Assembly (NCBI GenBank): GCA_018606645.1
Contig: JAGVRI010000004.1
Coordinates: 248,001 to 312,000, forward strand
DNA from: Chloroflexota bacterium
GTDB taxonomy: Bacteria; Chloroflexota; Anaerolineae; JAAYZQ01
Length of the DNA: 64,000 nucleotides
Reading direction: 5' to 3'
Below the pieces are notes generated by a model, which did not search any database, was not told where the DNA came from, and saw only the letters and a list, made by a program, of their open reading frames with translations. Both the position numbers and the translations under genes were made by a program. Shown here piece after piece: positions 7,598 through 15,368 of the stretch (its first letter is position 1; each line of letters starts with the position of its first letter).

Positions 7598-8924
7598 TTC
7601 AGCGTTCTCAACACTCAATGTGCAATCGGCAATCCTGGCCTTCCTGGTGCCGGCCGGTCTGATCCTCGTTGCCGGAGGTGCGTTGGCCGGCCGCCGTCCG
7701 GCCAGGTCGGCGGTGGCCGGTCTCGGGGCCCTGGCCTTGACGGTCATCAGCTATTGGGCCTGCGGGTTCGCCTTTCACCTGGGTGGAGTGGGTCTGACGT
7801 CTGACCTGCCTGGGCTGGAAGGGCTGGTATGGGAGTGGGCTTCGCCTCTGAACCTGGAATGGGGTGTGTTGGGCCTGCGCGGTTTTCTTCTCCAAGGGGA
7901 AGCCACGACTCCGGCAGCCATGAGCCTTTACCTGAGCGCTGTGCCGGCCGCAGCAGTTGCTACCCTCCTGCTGATGCTCTCCCTGCGGGAGCGCACGCCT
8001 GGCTGGATGGCAGCGATGGGCGGCCTGTGGATGGCGACCCTGGTCTACCCCATGGCCGCCAACTGGTTCTCCGGCGGCGGATGGCTGATGCACATCGGCC
8101 ACACGCTGGGTCTGGGCCACGGCTATGTGGACCTGACCGGCGCCAGCACGGCGGCCTATGTCGGCGGATTGGCTGCCCTGTTGGGCGTCCTGTTCTTCGG
8201 TCGTCGTCTTCCCCCCCTCCCCGAGGGCGAACTGCCGACCCTCCCTCCGGTTCATCTGCCCGTATTGGCCATAGTAGGCAGTCTTCTGGTGACGGTTGGA
8301 GCGATCGGACTGGCCACGGTGAATCCGATCCATCTCCGGGCCGGGATCATCACCCCCCGGCTCGGCGTGAACCTGGTCCTGGCTGCGGCCGGAGGGGCGT
8401 TTCTCCCGTGCCTGTACACCTGGTTTACTACCGGAGCCCCGGACCCGCTCATGGCCGCTCGAGCCACTGCGGCGGCCGTGCTGGGCGTGACCGCTGGCCT
8501 GGCTTTTATGCCGCCCTGGGCCGCTCTGGCCTTCGGGGCGCTCGCCGGACTGCTCGTGCCCCTGATCACCTTTTTGGTCCGCTACGGCCTGCGCATTGAC
8601 GATCCGATTGGCGCCGTCCCGGTCGGCATGCTGGGTGGACTGCTGGGCATCCTGGCGGTAGGCTTTTTTGCCGATGGGCTGGCGGGCCAGGGCTGGAACG
8701 GCGTCGGCGCCGAGACCTACCTGGGGGTTCCTGGTCAGGGAGTCACTGGCTTTTTCCCTGCTCCCGGCCTTGCGCCGGATTGGCCCGGTCAGCTTCATGC
8801 CCAACTCGTTGGCCTGGCAGCGATCACTGCCCTGACAGTTGTCCTCATGGGCGTTCTGTTCATCGCTTTCAAGGTGCTTCTCTTCCTGTGGCGATCGGTG
8901 CCGGAGCCGGAGGAGGAAGGCTAA
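7590..8924 (+). CDS. Amt/Rh-fold membrane protein lacking the twin-histidine pore motif
   Basis: 444 residues with about eleven transmembrane helices in Amt order. Clear Amt landmarks: a SGGGWL loop, DLTGASTAAYVGGLAALLG against the family's DFAGGTVVH block, and DDPIGAVPVGMLGG against DDP..VHGVGG. Aligned without gaps, both pore histidines of ammonium channels are replaced: Ala189 for the first and Gly346 for the second. Two-His loss argues against ordinary ammonium conduction, so I give no amt name. The start ATG lies inside the 5' end of the divergent Mut7-C gene. Its stop nearly abuts the convergent prs gene. Confidence 0.7.
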   Translation: MDNSAFSTLNVQSAILAFLVPAGLILVAGGALAGRRPARSAVAGLGALALTVISYWACGFAFHLGGVGLTSDLPGLEGLVWEWASPLNLEWGVLGLRGFLLQGEATTPAAMSLYLSAVPAAAVATLLLMLSLRERTPGWMAAMGGLWMATLVYPMAANWFSGGGWLMHIGHTLGLGHGYVDLTGASTAAYVGGLAALLGVLFFGRRLPPLPEGELPTLPPVHLPVLAIVGSLLVTVGAIGLATVNPIHLRAGIITPRLGVNLVLAAAGGAFLPCLYTWFTTGAPDPLMAARATAAAVLGVTAGLAFMPPWAALAFGALAGLLVPLITFLVRYGLRIDDPIGAVPVGMLGGLLGILAVGFFADGLAGQGWNGVGAETYLGVPGQGVTGFFPAPGLAPDWPGQLHAQLVGLAAITALTVVLMGVLFIAFKVLLFLWRSVPEPEEEG

Positions 8925-8926
8925 CC

Positions 8927-10030
8927 CTACCGCTCCACCGGCGGTAGCTCGCCCATCACCCTCAGCGTGTCAAAGATCCAGCCGACGCTCTGCTGGGTGT
9001 GGATACGCCAGATGGCATGAGCCAGGATGCGGGCAGCCGACAGGATCTCGATCCGGTCATTGTCGATTCGTTCCACGGAAGCGGTCGTATCCGATAGGAC
9101 CAGGCTCTTGAGCGGTGACTGGATTAACAGCTCCACCGCCCCTGGGGTAAAGTCGGCATGGACCACAGCAGCGTGGACCTCGGTAGCTCCCCGCTCCAGC
9201 AGGAGTTTGACCACCTCCAGCAGGGTCTCGCCGGACTGGATCATGTCGTCAAAGATGATGGCCGGATGCCCTTCCACGTTTCCTACCATGTCGATGACGG
9301 TAGGTTTGCCTTTCGGCGTGCGCCGCTTGAAGGCGATGGCCATCTCGTCCCGGGCGATATCCTCTGGCAGGTCGCGCTTGAGATGATCACGGAACTCGGT
9401 GGCGCGGGCCACGCCGCCGGCGTCAGGCGAGACCACCACCGCTTCGGCCAGTCCCGGCTTGTTCCGAAAGTGAGCGGCCATCTGCAAGGCCAGCCGCATG
9501 TGATCGACCGGAATGTCAAAGAATCCTTCGATCGCCGGGGTGTGGAGGTCCACGGTGAGGATGCGATCGGCGCCGGCGGTGGCAATCAGATTGGCTACCA
9601 GCTTGGCGGTGATCGGTTCGTGTCCCTTCTTCTTCTTTTCCTGCTTCGCATAGGCCATATAGGGGACCACGGCCGTGATCCGTCCCGCCGAGGCGCGGCG
9701 GGCGGCATCAATCATTACCAGCAGTTCCATGAGGTTGTCGTTGATCGACTGGTACGAGCAGACTTCCGGGGCACTCCCCAGCGCACTGTCCGCCAGGCAG
9801 GGCCGCTTCATGGGGCTGTGGTGGGACTGACAGATCGGCTGGATAATGAATACATCCGTGCCCCGCACTACGCAGTCGAGGTCCACCTGGACTTCGCTGT
9901 CGTCGAAACGGCCCACTTTTGCATCTTCCAGGGGTTGGTCCAGTTCTCTGGCAATCCGTTGAGCCAGAACCGGATTCGCGTTGCCGGCGATCAGTTTCAG
10001 CTCCCCAAAGTGCCTCCTGTGTTCCTTCAC
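8927..10030 (-). CDS. prs: Ribose-phosphate pyrophosphokinase with an internal insertion
   Basis: Makes PRPP from ribose 5-phosphate and ATP for nucleotide, His and Trp synthesis. The N-terminal half has RFDDSEVQV and VVPYMAYAKQEKKKKG (family ARQDRK, here Lys-rich). The flexible loop FKRRTPKGKP carries the catalytic Lys-Arg pair, and the PRPP loop reads FDDMIQSGETL, different from the common DDIIDTAGT. Length is 367 residues against the usual 310-320. The surplus is mostly one insert of about 26 residues (residues about 68-94, Cys-containing) between FIIQPIC and INDNLMELL. Reading frame is intact, so probably active. Confidence 0.85.
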   Translation of the reverse strand: MKEHRRHFGELKLIAGNANPVLAQRIARELDQPLEDAKVGRFDDSEVQVDLDCVVRGTDVFIIQPICQSHHSPMKRPCLADSALGSAPEVCSYQSINDNLMELLVMIDAARRASAGRITAVVPYMAYAKQEKKKKGHEPITAKLVANLIATAGADRILTVDLHTPAIEGFFDIPVDHMRLALQMAAHFRNKPGLAEAVVVSPDAGGVARATEFRDHLKRDLPEDIARDEMAIAFKRRTPKGKPTVIDMVGNVEGHPAIIFDDMIQSGETLLEVVKLLLERGATEVHAAVVHADFTPGAVELLIQSPLKSLVLSDTTASVERIDNDRIEILSAARILAHAIWRIHTQQSVGWIFDTLRVMGELPPVER

Positions 10031-10039
10031 CCTTTCCTC

Positions 10040-10516
10040 CTACCCAGGTTCTCCGCGCGCCCGGGACATCGCCAGCTCGACTGCCTGGACCGGTGTGTCG
10101 GCTGGGATAATCGCGGCCACCGGTTGCCCATCGCGCCGCAGTTCCCACGTGTGCAAGCCAACCACTGGTTTCCCCATCTTGAGTGCCAGTCCGATCTCGG
10201 ACAGAGTGCCATACCCGCCGTGGATGGCGATCACCACGTCAGCGGTCCGGGCGATGATCGCATTGCGGGCCTCTCCCATGCCGGTGACGATGGCCACGTC
10301 CACGTACGGATTGGCTTCGCGGCGGTCGATGCCGGGCAGAATTCCAACCGTCAGTCCACCCTCGGCCTTGGCGCCCTGGCAGGCTGCTTCCATCACACCG
10401 CCCCGCCCTCCGCAGACCAGAATAGCGCCTCTCCTGGCGATCTGTCGTCCCACTTCCCTGGCAAGAGCCGCCACCTCCTCGTCACAACCGGCAGCCCCGA
10501 TCACGGCCACGAACAT
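10040..10516 (-). CDS. TIGR00725-type LOG-like Rossmann protein
   Basis: 158 residues from an ATG preceded by GGAGCGGAG. The fold resembles the LOG/SLOG family: VIGAAG at the first strand, the glycine-rich GGRGGVMEAA, and IHGGYGTLSEIGLAL in place of the LOG PGGxGTxxE motif, which binds nucleotide phosphate. Enzymatic LOG proteins release cytokinin-type bases from nucleotides; for this short TIGR00725 branch the substrate is not established. It sits just upstream of prs on the same strand. Confidence 0.75.
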   Translation of the reverse strand: MFVAVIGAAGCDEEVAALAREVGRQIARRGAILVCGGRGGVMEAACQGAKAEGGLTVGILPGIDRREANPYVDVAIVTGMGEARNAIIARTADVVIAIHGGYGTLSEIGLALKMGKPVVGLHTWELRRDGQPVAAIIPADTPVQAVELAMSRARGEPG

Positions 10517-10587
10517 GATACTCCGCTCCAATACGGTTCTCTGATTCTCCTGTTCATCCCTTGCGCGGTAGGGTTGTCCTGCCTCGC

Positions 10588-11175
10588 TCAAGCTTTTCCC
10601 AGGTCTGCCCGGAACAGGGTGGTGTACACGGCGCCACTGGGCCGCAAATCGCTCTTGATATAGGATACTTCGGTCACGGTCATTTCGTCAAGAACGCCCA
10701 CCGCGCTGGCCGACACGACTTCACCGATCTGGCGTACTTCGGAACGGGAAGCGTGGCGCTGCACCCGACCCAGAGTCAGGTGAGGACTGAACGGCCGCCT
10801 CTCCGTAGGAAACCCGAGCGGCGCCACGAACTCCTCAACTGCCCGCTGGAGACGGGCTAGCTTCCCGGTCGGTTCCTGGAGGCCCACCCATACCACGCGA
10901 GGTTGACGGGGGTTAGGAAAACACCCCAACTCTCCTGCCGTGATGAAAAAGGGGGTCACTTGAGCGGCGGCTCGGGCCAGAGCCGCCTGGATGCCCTCGA
11001 TCTTGTCCGTGGGCGTATCGCCCAGGAATTTGAGGGTGAGATGGATACTGTCCGGTTGTACCCACCGGATACTGGAGGGTGACAATCGAGAGCGAAGCTG
11101 TTCCTGAAGTTCGGCAAGCTTGGCTTTCAGATGAGGATCGAGTTCGATGGCGATAAAGGTTCGCCAGGTGGTCAT
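10588..11175 (-). CDS. thpR: RNA 2',3'-cyclic phosphodiesterase (2H superfamily)
   Basis: 195 residues. Two HxTx motifs, HLTL near residue 49 and HLTL near residue 132, form the catalytic pair of the 2H superfamily, within IHLTLKFLGDTP and FSPHLTLGRV. Family members hydrolyse 2',3'-cyclic phosphate ends of RNA to 2'-phosphates and were first studied as 2'-5' RNA ligases. Start taken at the second ATG (MTTWRTFIAIEL), which matches the family N-terminus. Confidence 0.88.
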   Translation of the reverse strand: MTTWRTFIAIELDPHLKAKLAELQEQLRSRLSPSSIRWVQPDSIHLTLKFLGDTPTDKIEGIQAALARAAAQVTPFFITAGELGCFPNPRQPRVVWVGLQEPTGKLARLQRAVEEFVAPLGFPTERRPFSPHLTLGRVQRHASRSEVRQIGEVVSASAVGVLDEMTVTEVSYIKSDLRPSGAVYTTLFRADLGKA

Positions 11176-11199
11176 GGTTCCCCCCATACGTCTCTGTTC

Positions 11200-12057
11200 T
11201 TAGGAAAAGGGCCGGGGTTCTCCCAATTTGAGAACCCGCCAGGCGTTTCCGCCCAGCATTCGTCGCAAGGTGGCGGTGGGCATCCGGGCTGCCTCCATCT
11301 GCCGAATGACCCGCTCGTGAGAGATGAGCGGAAAATCGGTGGCAAAGAGCACCTTACCCGGAACCCAACGCGCCGCCAGCTCAAAGATATCGGTCTGGTA
11401 GAGAAGGGGAGATGCAGCGGTATCATAGTACACGTGATGCATGATGCGGGCAACTTCTGGCATGAGTTCATAGAAGACGGTCCCTCCGCCCCAGTGGGCA
11501 CATACCAGCGTGACTTCGGGGAACCGTTGGGCAAAGCGGATGATTTTGTCCGGCGTCACGGCACCTTTGCCAGGGTAGATGTGTCCTACCGGCTCACTGC
11601 AATGAGTGAGCAGAACCATGTCATGAGCCATGGCTGCCTCGACAATCGGCGCCATCGTCCTCTCATCATCGAATGAATATCCCTGACCGTCGGGCATCAG
11701 CTCTCCCACGCCCCGCAGGCCGCCGGCCGCGCAGCGCTCAATCTCCCGCACCGCTTCATCCCCGGCGCCGGGGTTGACCACCGCAAAACCGATCAGCCTG
11801 TCTGGATAGCGAGCCACTGCCTCCATCACATAGTCGTTGTCTTGACGACAGAGGCCTATATCCCGCCAGCCGAAACCAAAAACGACTGCCCGATCGACGT
11901 GGTCGCGCTCCATCGCCGCAATCAACTCCTCGACCGGGCAGAGGCGGGCTTTGGGGCTGGCGTATAGCTCCCGGAACCAGGCGTCGCGTTCCAGGTACTC
12001 GTCCCGACGAGCAATGACTTCAGGCGCCGTGATGTGAACGTGAAAATCAATAATCAC
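11200..12057 (-). CDS. Amidohydrolase-2 family metal-dependent hydrolase
   Basis: 285 residues beginning at a GTG behind GAGAGGG. The TIM-barrel metal site is visible: DFHVH at residues 4-8, THCSEP in mid-protein, AHWGGG, and a late FATDFPL. This is the PF04909 class that contains decarboxylases and hydrolases acting on ring or dicarboxylate substrates; which one cannot be told. It has its own promoter at 12075-12103 and is not near any obvious pathway gene. Confidence 0.75.
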   Translation of the reverse strand: MIIDFHVHITAPEVIARRDEYLERDAWFRELYASPKARLCPVEELIAAMERDHVDRAVVFGFGWRDIGLCRQDNDYVMEAVARYPDRLIGFAVVNPGAGDEAVREIERCAAGGLRGVGELMPDGQGYSFDDERTMAPIVEAAMAHDMVLLTHCSEPVGHIYPGKGAVTPDKIIRFAQRFPEVTLVCAHWGGGTVFYELMPEVARIMHHVYYDTAASPLLYQTDIFELAARWVPGKVLFATDFPLISHERVIRQMEAARMPTATLRRMLGGNAWRVLKLGEPRPFS

Positions 12058-12074
12058 GACCCTCTCCCGCCGCC

Positions 12075-12103
12075 ATTATAGCATAAGCAGGGCAAAAGAC
12101 CAA
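12075..12103 (-). promoter_or_regulatory. Sigma-70-type promoter of the amidohydrolase gene
   Basis: TTGGTC and TATAAT with exactly 17 bases between them on the minus strand. The -10 box ends 18 bases upstream of the GTG start. Confidence 0.55.
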
Positions 12104-12158
12104 GGATATCCGGACGAATCGCCTGCTTCAAGCCCTCCCGTCCGACGTTGGGGGCCAG

Positions 12159-13184
12159 CTATCTTTTTCGCCTGGGTAGAGCGTAGCCGAGTCGTTGCAG
12201 TTCCCTTTCATCCATGCGCCACTTTTCCCGGACCTTGACCCACAGCTCCAGATAGACCCGAGTGCCCAGCAGTTCTTCGATCTCGCGGCGGGCCCTCTGG
12301 CCGATGCGTTTGATCATCTCACCGCCCCGGCCCAACACGATCGCTTTTTGGGTATCCCTCTCGACCAGGATTTCGGCGCTGATGTAGGTCAGTTCCTCGC
12401 TGCGTTCTTTGAATTCCTGGACGACTACCGCCACCGAATAGGGGACCTCCTCATGCAGGAGGTAGAATGCCTGCTCACGGATCAGTTCGGCGACCATGAA
12501 CCGGAGGTGTTGATCCGAGGCCTGGTCTTCTGGATAGAATCGCGGGCCCAAGGGGAGTTGCTGAAGGATCGCCTCTAGCAAGGGGTCCAAATCGGTGCCC
12601 TGAAGGGCTGAAATGAGGAACCACCGGTCGAAATCGCCCAGGTCCTGGTAGGCCTCCAGCCGCGCCGGGATCTGCTCTTCGGGCAGGAGATCGATCTTGT
12701 TCAACACCAGGAATATGGGCATGCGACGTTGTCGACGGAGAATGGCGGCGATCTGCCGGTCCTCATCGCCGGGTGGCTGAGATGCATCGACCATAAAGAG
12801 CACCAGGTCCGCGTCGGGAATGGCACGCACGGCGGTCTCAACCATATATTCACCCAGCTTGTGCAGCGGCTGGTGAATACCTGGTGTGTCCACAAAGATG
12901 ATCTGAGCATCGGCAGGGTCGCCCTGTTCCCGCTGCAAAGTGAGGATGCCCAGCAGTCGATTTCGAGTGGTCTGCGGTTTCGGAGAGACAATAGCGATCT
13001 TTTGCTTCAGGTAGGCATTCAGCAGAGTGGATTTCCCTACGTTCGGCTTGCCGATGACCGCTACAAAGCCGGAGCGATGGTCTGGAGGAAGCTCCTCGGG
13101 GAGGAGGAGGCTGGACCGCTCAGTCTCATCTGCAGGCGTCATCGTCGGATCGACTCCCTCTCGAACATTCCCGGATTCAGTCAT
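12159..13184 (-). CDS. era: GTPase Era
   Basis: 341 residues. The G domain shows G1 GKPNVGKS (residues 45-52), the switch region with QTTRN, G3 DTPG (99-102) and G4 NKID, followed by a C-terminal KH domain with a GxxG-like turn (GRGGEMIKRIGQRAR). Era helps assemble the 30S subunit and binds the 3' end of 16S rRNA. The N-terminus has an extra 37 or so acidic residues before the G domain; an internal ATG at residue 15 could be the real start. ATG overlaps the stop of the upstream FemAB gene by four bases. Confidence 0.93.
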   Translation of the reverse strand: MTESGNVREGVDPTMTPADETERSSLLLPEELPPDHRSGFVAVIGKPNVGKSTLLNAYLKQKIAIVSPKPQTTRNRLLGILTLQREQGDPADAQIIFVDTPGIHQPLHKLGEYMVETAVRAIPDADLVLFMVDASQPPGDEDRQIAAILRRQRRMPIFLVLNKIDLLPEEQIPARLEAYQDLGDFDRWFLISALQGTDLDPLLEAILQQLPLGPRFYPEDQASDQHLRFMVAELIREQAFYLLHEEVPYSVAVVVQEFKERSEELTYISAEILVERDTQKAIVLGRGGEMIKRIGQRARREIEELLGTRVYLELWVKVREKWRMDERELQRLGYALPRRKR

Positions 13185-14266
13185 CCACTGCCCCCTTTCA
13201 ACGGCGGCCGTCGTCGCAACCAGTTCAGATAGCGGGGAATGGCTAGCATACACAGCCAATACAGCACGGGACGGGTCGGGAAATCCCAGGCTCCCAGTCC
13301 TTGTGCCAATTGCCCCCCCAGGCCGAGTTTGAAGCGGAACACCCCCCACATCGGATCGGACTCTTGCAGGCGGTCCGGCGCGCCCCATAGATCATACAGG
13401 GTGCAGCCGATCTGTTGCGCGTATCGGATCGCTTCCCATTGCAGCAGGTTATTGGGCATCAGAGAGCGGTGGCGGTCGGCCGATGCGCCATAAAAGTACC
13501 AGGCGGTTGGGCCAAACGTAAACAGCATCAGACCGGCAATGGCTTCGCCCGCTGCTTCGGCCAGGAAAAGGTGAGCGTGTCCAGCCTGGAGGAAACTGCC
13601 CCAGGCATCATGGTAATAGTCTCGGGGGCGAATCGGAAAGCCATCGCGCCGTGCGGTTTCGGCGTACAATCCATAGAATTGTTCCAGGTCAGCCAATGTG
13701 CCGGGACGCACGACCACACCCCGCCGCATTGCCAGTTGGACGTTATACCGGAACTTGGATTTCATAGCAGCCAGCAGTTCGCTTTCCGGACGGGCCAGGT
13801 TGAGGAGGACGGTATTCCGGAATTGAACCTGTTCGGCGGAGAAGCGCCAGCCCCGGCTGGTCAACAGATGGGCTATGGCAGGGGCGCAAGCCGGTCGGGG
13901 CGAAAAAGGAGGGACTCCTTCCGGATAATAGACATCGGGGTCGATCTTGAGGAATGCGGCTTTGCGCGAACGACTCCAGCCTTCTAACGCAGCCAGGACC
14001 TGGGCAGCCCATTCCTGGTCGTTCCAATCAAGGGCAGGACCTCTGGGCACATAGAGGAGCGAAACCGGCAGCCAGGGCAGCCGGCGCTGCAAGACGGAGG
14101 CGGCCGCCCGGACCTGCTCTCCCTCCAGGAAAAGGAGGCGGGTCGCCTGCCAGCCATGGCGCGATTTGAACTCGCCCCAGGCCCAGCTTTGCAGGATATG
14201 GGGATTGGGCAGGTTCAGTAGCGCGGCATCCCAGGTCTCGGGATCGGTGACATGGAGGACCTGCAT
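13181..14266 (-). CDS. FemAB/FemX-like aminoacyl-transfer family protein (copy 1)
   Basis: 361 residues, two GNAT-like halves. Markers shared with its neighbour: ILQSWAWGEFKSRHGWQ at the N-terminus, SKFRYNVQLAMRRGV in the centre, and YFYGASADRHRSLMPNNLLQWEAIRYA followed by YDLWGAPD. FemX-type enzymes transfer amino acids from aminoacyl-tRNA onto lipid II to build peptidoglycan cross-bridges; the general family also includes other acyltransferases. Coupled to the upstream paralogue (TGATG) and to era (ATGA). Substrate amino acid unknown. Confidence 0.75.
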   Translation of the reverse strand: MQVLHVTDPETWDAALLNLPNPHILQSWAWGEFKSRHGWQATRLLFLEGEQVRAAASVLQRRLPWLPVSLLYVPRGPALDWNDQEWAAQVLAALEGWSRSRKAAFLKIDPDVYYPEGVPPFSPRPACAPAIAHLLTSRGWRFSAEQVQFRNTVLLNLARPESELLAAMKSKFRYNVQLAMRRGVVVRPGTLADLEQFYGLYAETARRDGFPIRPRDYYHDAWGSFLQAGHAHLFLAEAAGEAIAGLMLFTFGPTAWYFYGASADRHRSLMPNNLLQWEAIRYAQQIGCTLYDLWGAPDRLQESDPMWGVFRFKLGLGGQLAQGLGAWDFPTRPVLYWLCMLAIPRYLNWLRRRPPLKGGSG

Positions 14267-15351
14267 CAGCCTGTTTGCCTCCGGTTGAGCCAGCGCACCA
14301 CCTGGGTGTACAGCCAGTACCGAAGCGGGGCGTACACCCGATCCCAGGCGCCAATGGACCGCACCAGCCGCCCGCCAAAACCGCGCTTGAAACGATAGAC
14401 GCCCCACAGCCCATCATCCCGTTTCGAGAAATCGGCCTCCAGGACCTCTTCATCCTCGTCAGGGACGCCCCATAGATCGTAGGTCCGGCACCCTTGCGTC
14501 CTGGCCCAGAGCATCGCTTCCCACTGGAGAAGGTAGGTGGGCATCAGGTTGCGCCGTTCATCGGCCGATGCGCCATACATATAACAGGCAGTCGAACCAA
14601 AGGCCAGAACCACCAGGCCGGCCAACAGTTCCCCTTCGTACTCGGCAAGCAACAGACATCCCTGCCCGGTCGGGATGAACAGGCGATGAGCGGTTTCGTA
14701 ATAGGCCTGACTGTGGATGCCAAAGCGGTCTCGGCGGGCAGTGAGTTCCATCAGGTGGTAGAATTGGGGCAGGTCGGTTTCGTCGCCCATGCGAACCGTC
14801 ACCCCCTTGCGCTCGGCCAGCCGGATGTTGTAGCGCGTCTTCTGTTTCATCCGTGCGAGGATAACCTCTGGCTCATCGTCCAGGTCCACCTGAAGGGTGC
14901 GACGCGGTTGGATCGACTGGGGGCTGGGACGAAAGCCCAGGGCGCCCAGTCGCGCCGCCAGGGCGGGGTCATCGGTCCGGTTCGGTTCGATCTTCAGGCA
15001 GAAGGCATGCCGTCGTCGGGCCTGGGCATCCAGGACCTCCAGGAAGGCGCGGAAAGCCGGCTCATCTTCGTAATCGGCCACGGGACCCTTGGGCACGTAG
15101 GCGATGGTGCCCAGGCCGAGCGGCAAGCGGCGGTAGAGCACCTGAGCGCAGACCGGACCGACAGCCAGCCGTTGCACCTGCCAGCCAAAGCGAGCCTTCA
15201 GTTCCCCCCAGGCCCAGCTTTGCAAGAGATGTCCTGCAGGAGCGGCTGCGACCTGCGCATCCCAGGCGGTCCTGTCCATGGTTAGATCGAGAAACTGCGC
15301 TGATAACTGCCTGCCGACGTCTATGCTCATAACCTGTACATCACCGGTCAT
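14266..15351 (-). CDS. FemAB/FemX-like aminoacyl-transfer family protein (copy 2)
   Basis: 361 residues, the same length as its downstream paralogue and collinear with it: LLQSWAWGELKARFGWQ, KQKTRYNIRLAERKGV, MYGASADERRNLMPTYLLQWEAM and TYDLWGVPD. A tandem duplication is the simplest explanation, and two enzymes would allow two sequential additions to a stem-peptide branch, as FemA and FemB do in staphylococci. A second ATG seven codons in is an alternative start. It begins 17 bases after the phosphoglycerate mutase stop. Confidence 0.75.
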   Translation of the reverse strand: MTGDVQVMSIDVGRQLSAQFLDLTMDRTAWDAQVAAAPAGHLLQSWAWGELKARFGWQVQRLAVGPVCAQVLYRRLPLGLGTIAYVPKGPVADYEDEPAFRAFLEVLDAQARRRHAFCLKIEPNRTDDPALAARLGALGFRPSPQSIQPRRTLQVDLDDEPEVILARMKQKTRYNIRLAERKGVTVRMGDETDLPQFYHLMELTARRDRFGIHSQAYYETAHRLFIPTGQGCLLLAEYEGELLAGLVVLAFGSTACYMYGASADERRNLMPTYLLQWEAMLWARTQGCRTYDLWGVPDEDEEVLEADFSKRDDGLWGVYRFKRGFGGRLVRSIGAWDRVYAPLRYWLYTQVVRWLNRRQTG

Positions 15352-15368
15352 CGATCCGCGTCAGGGCT

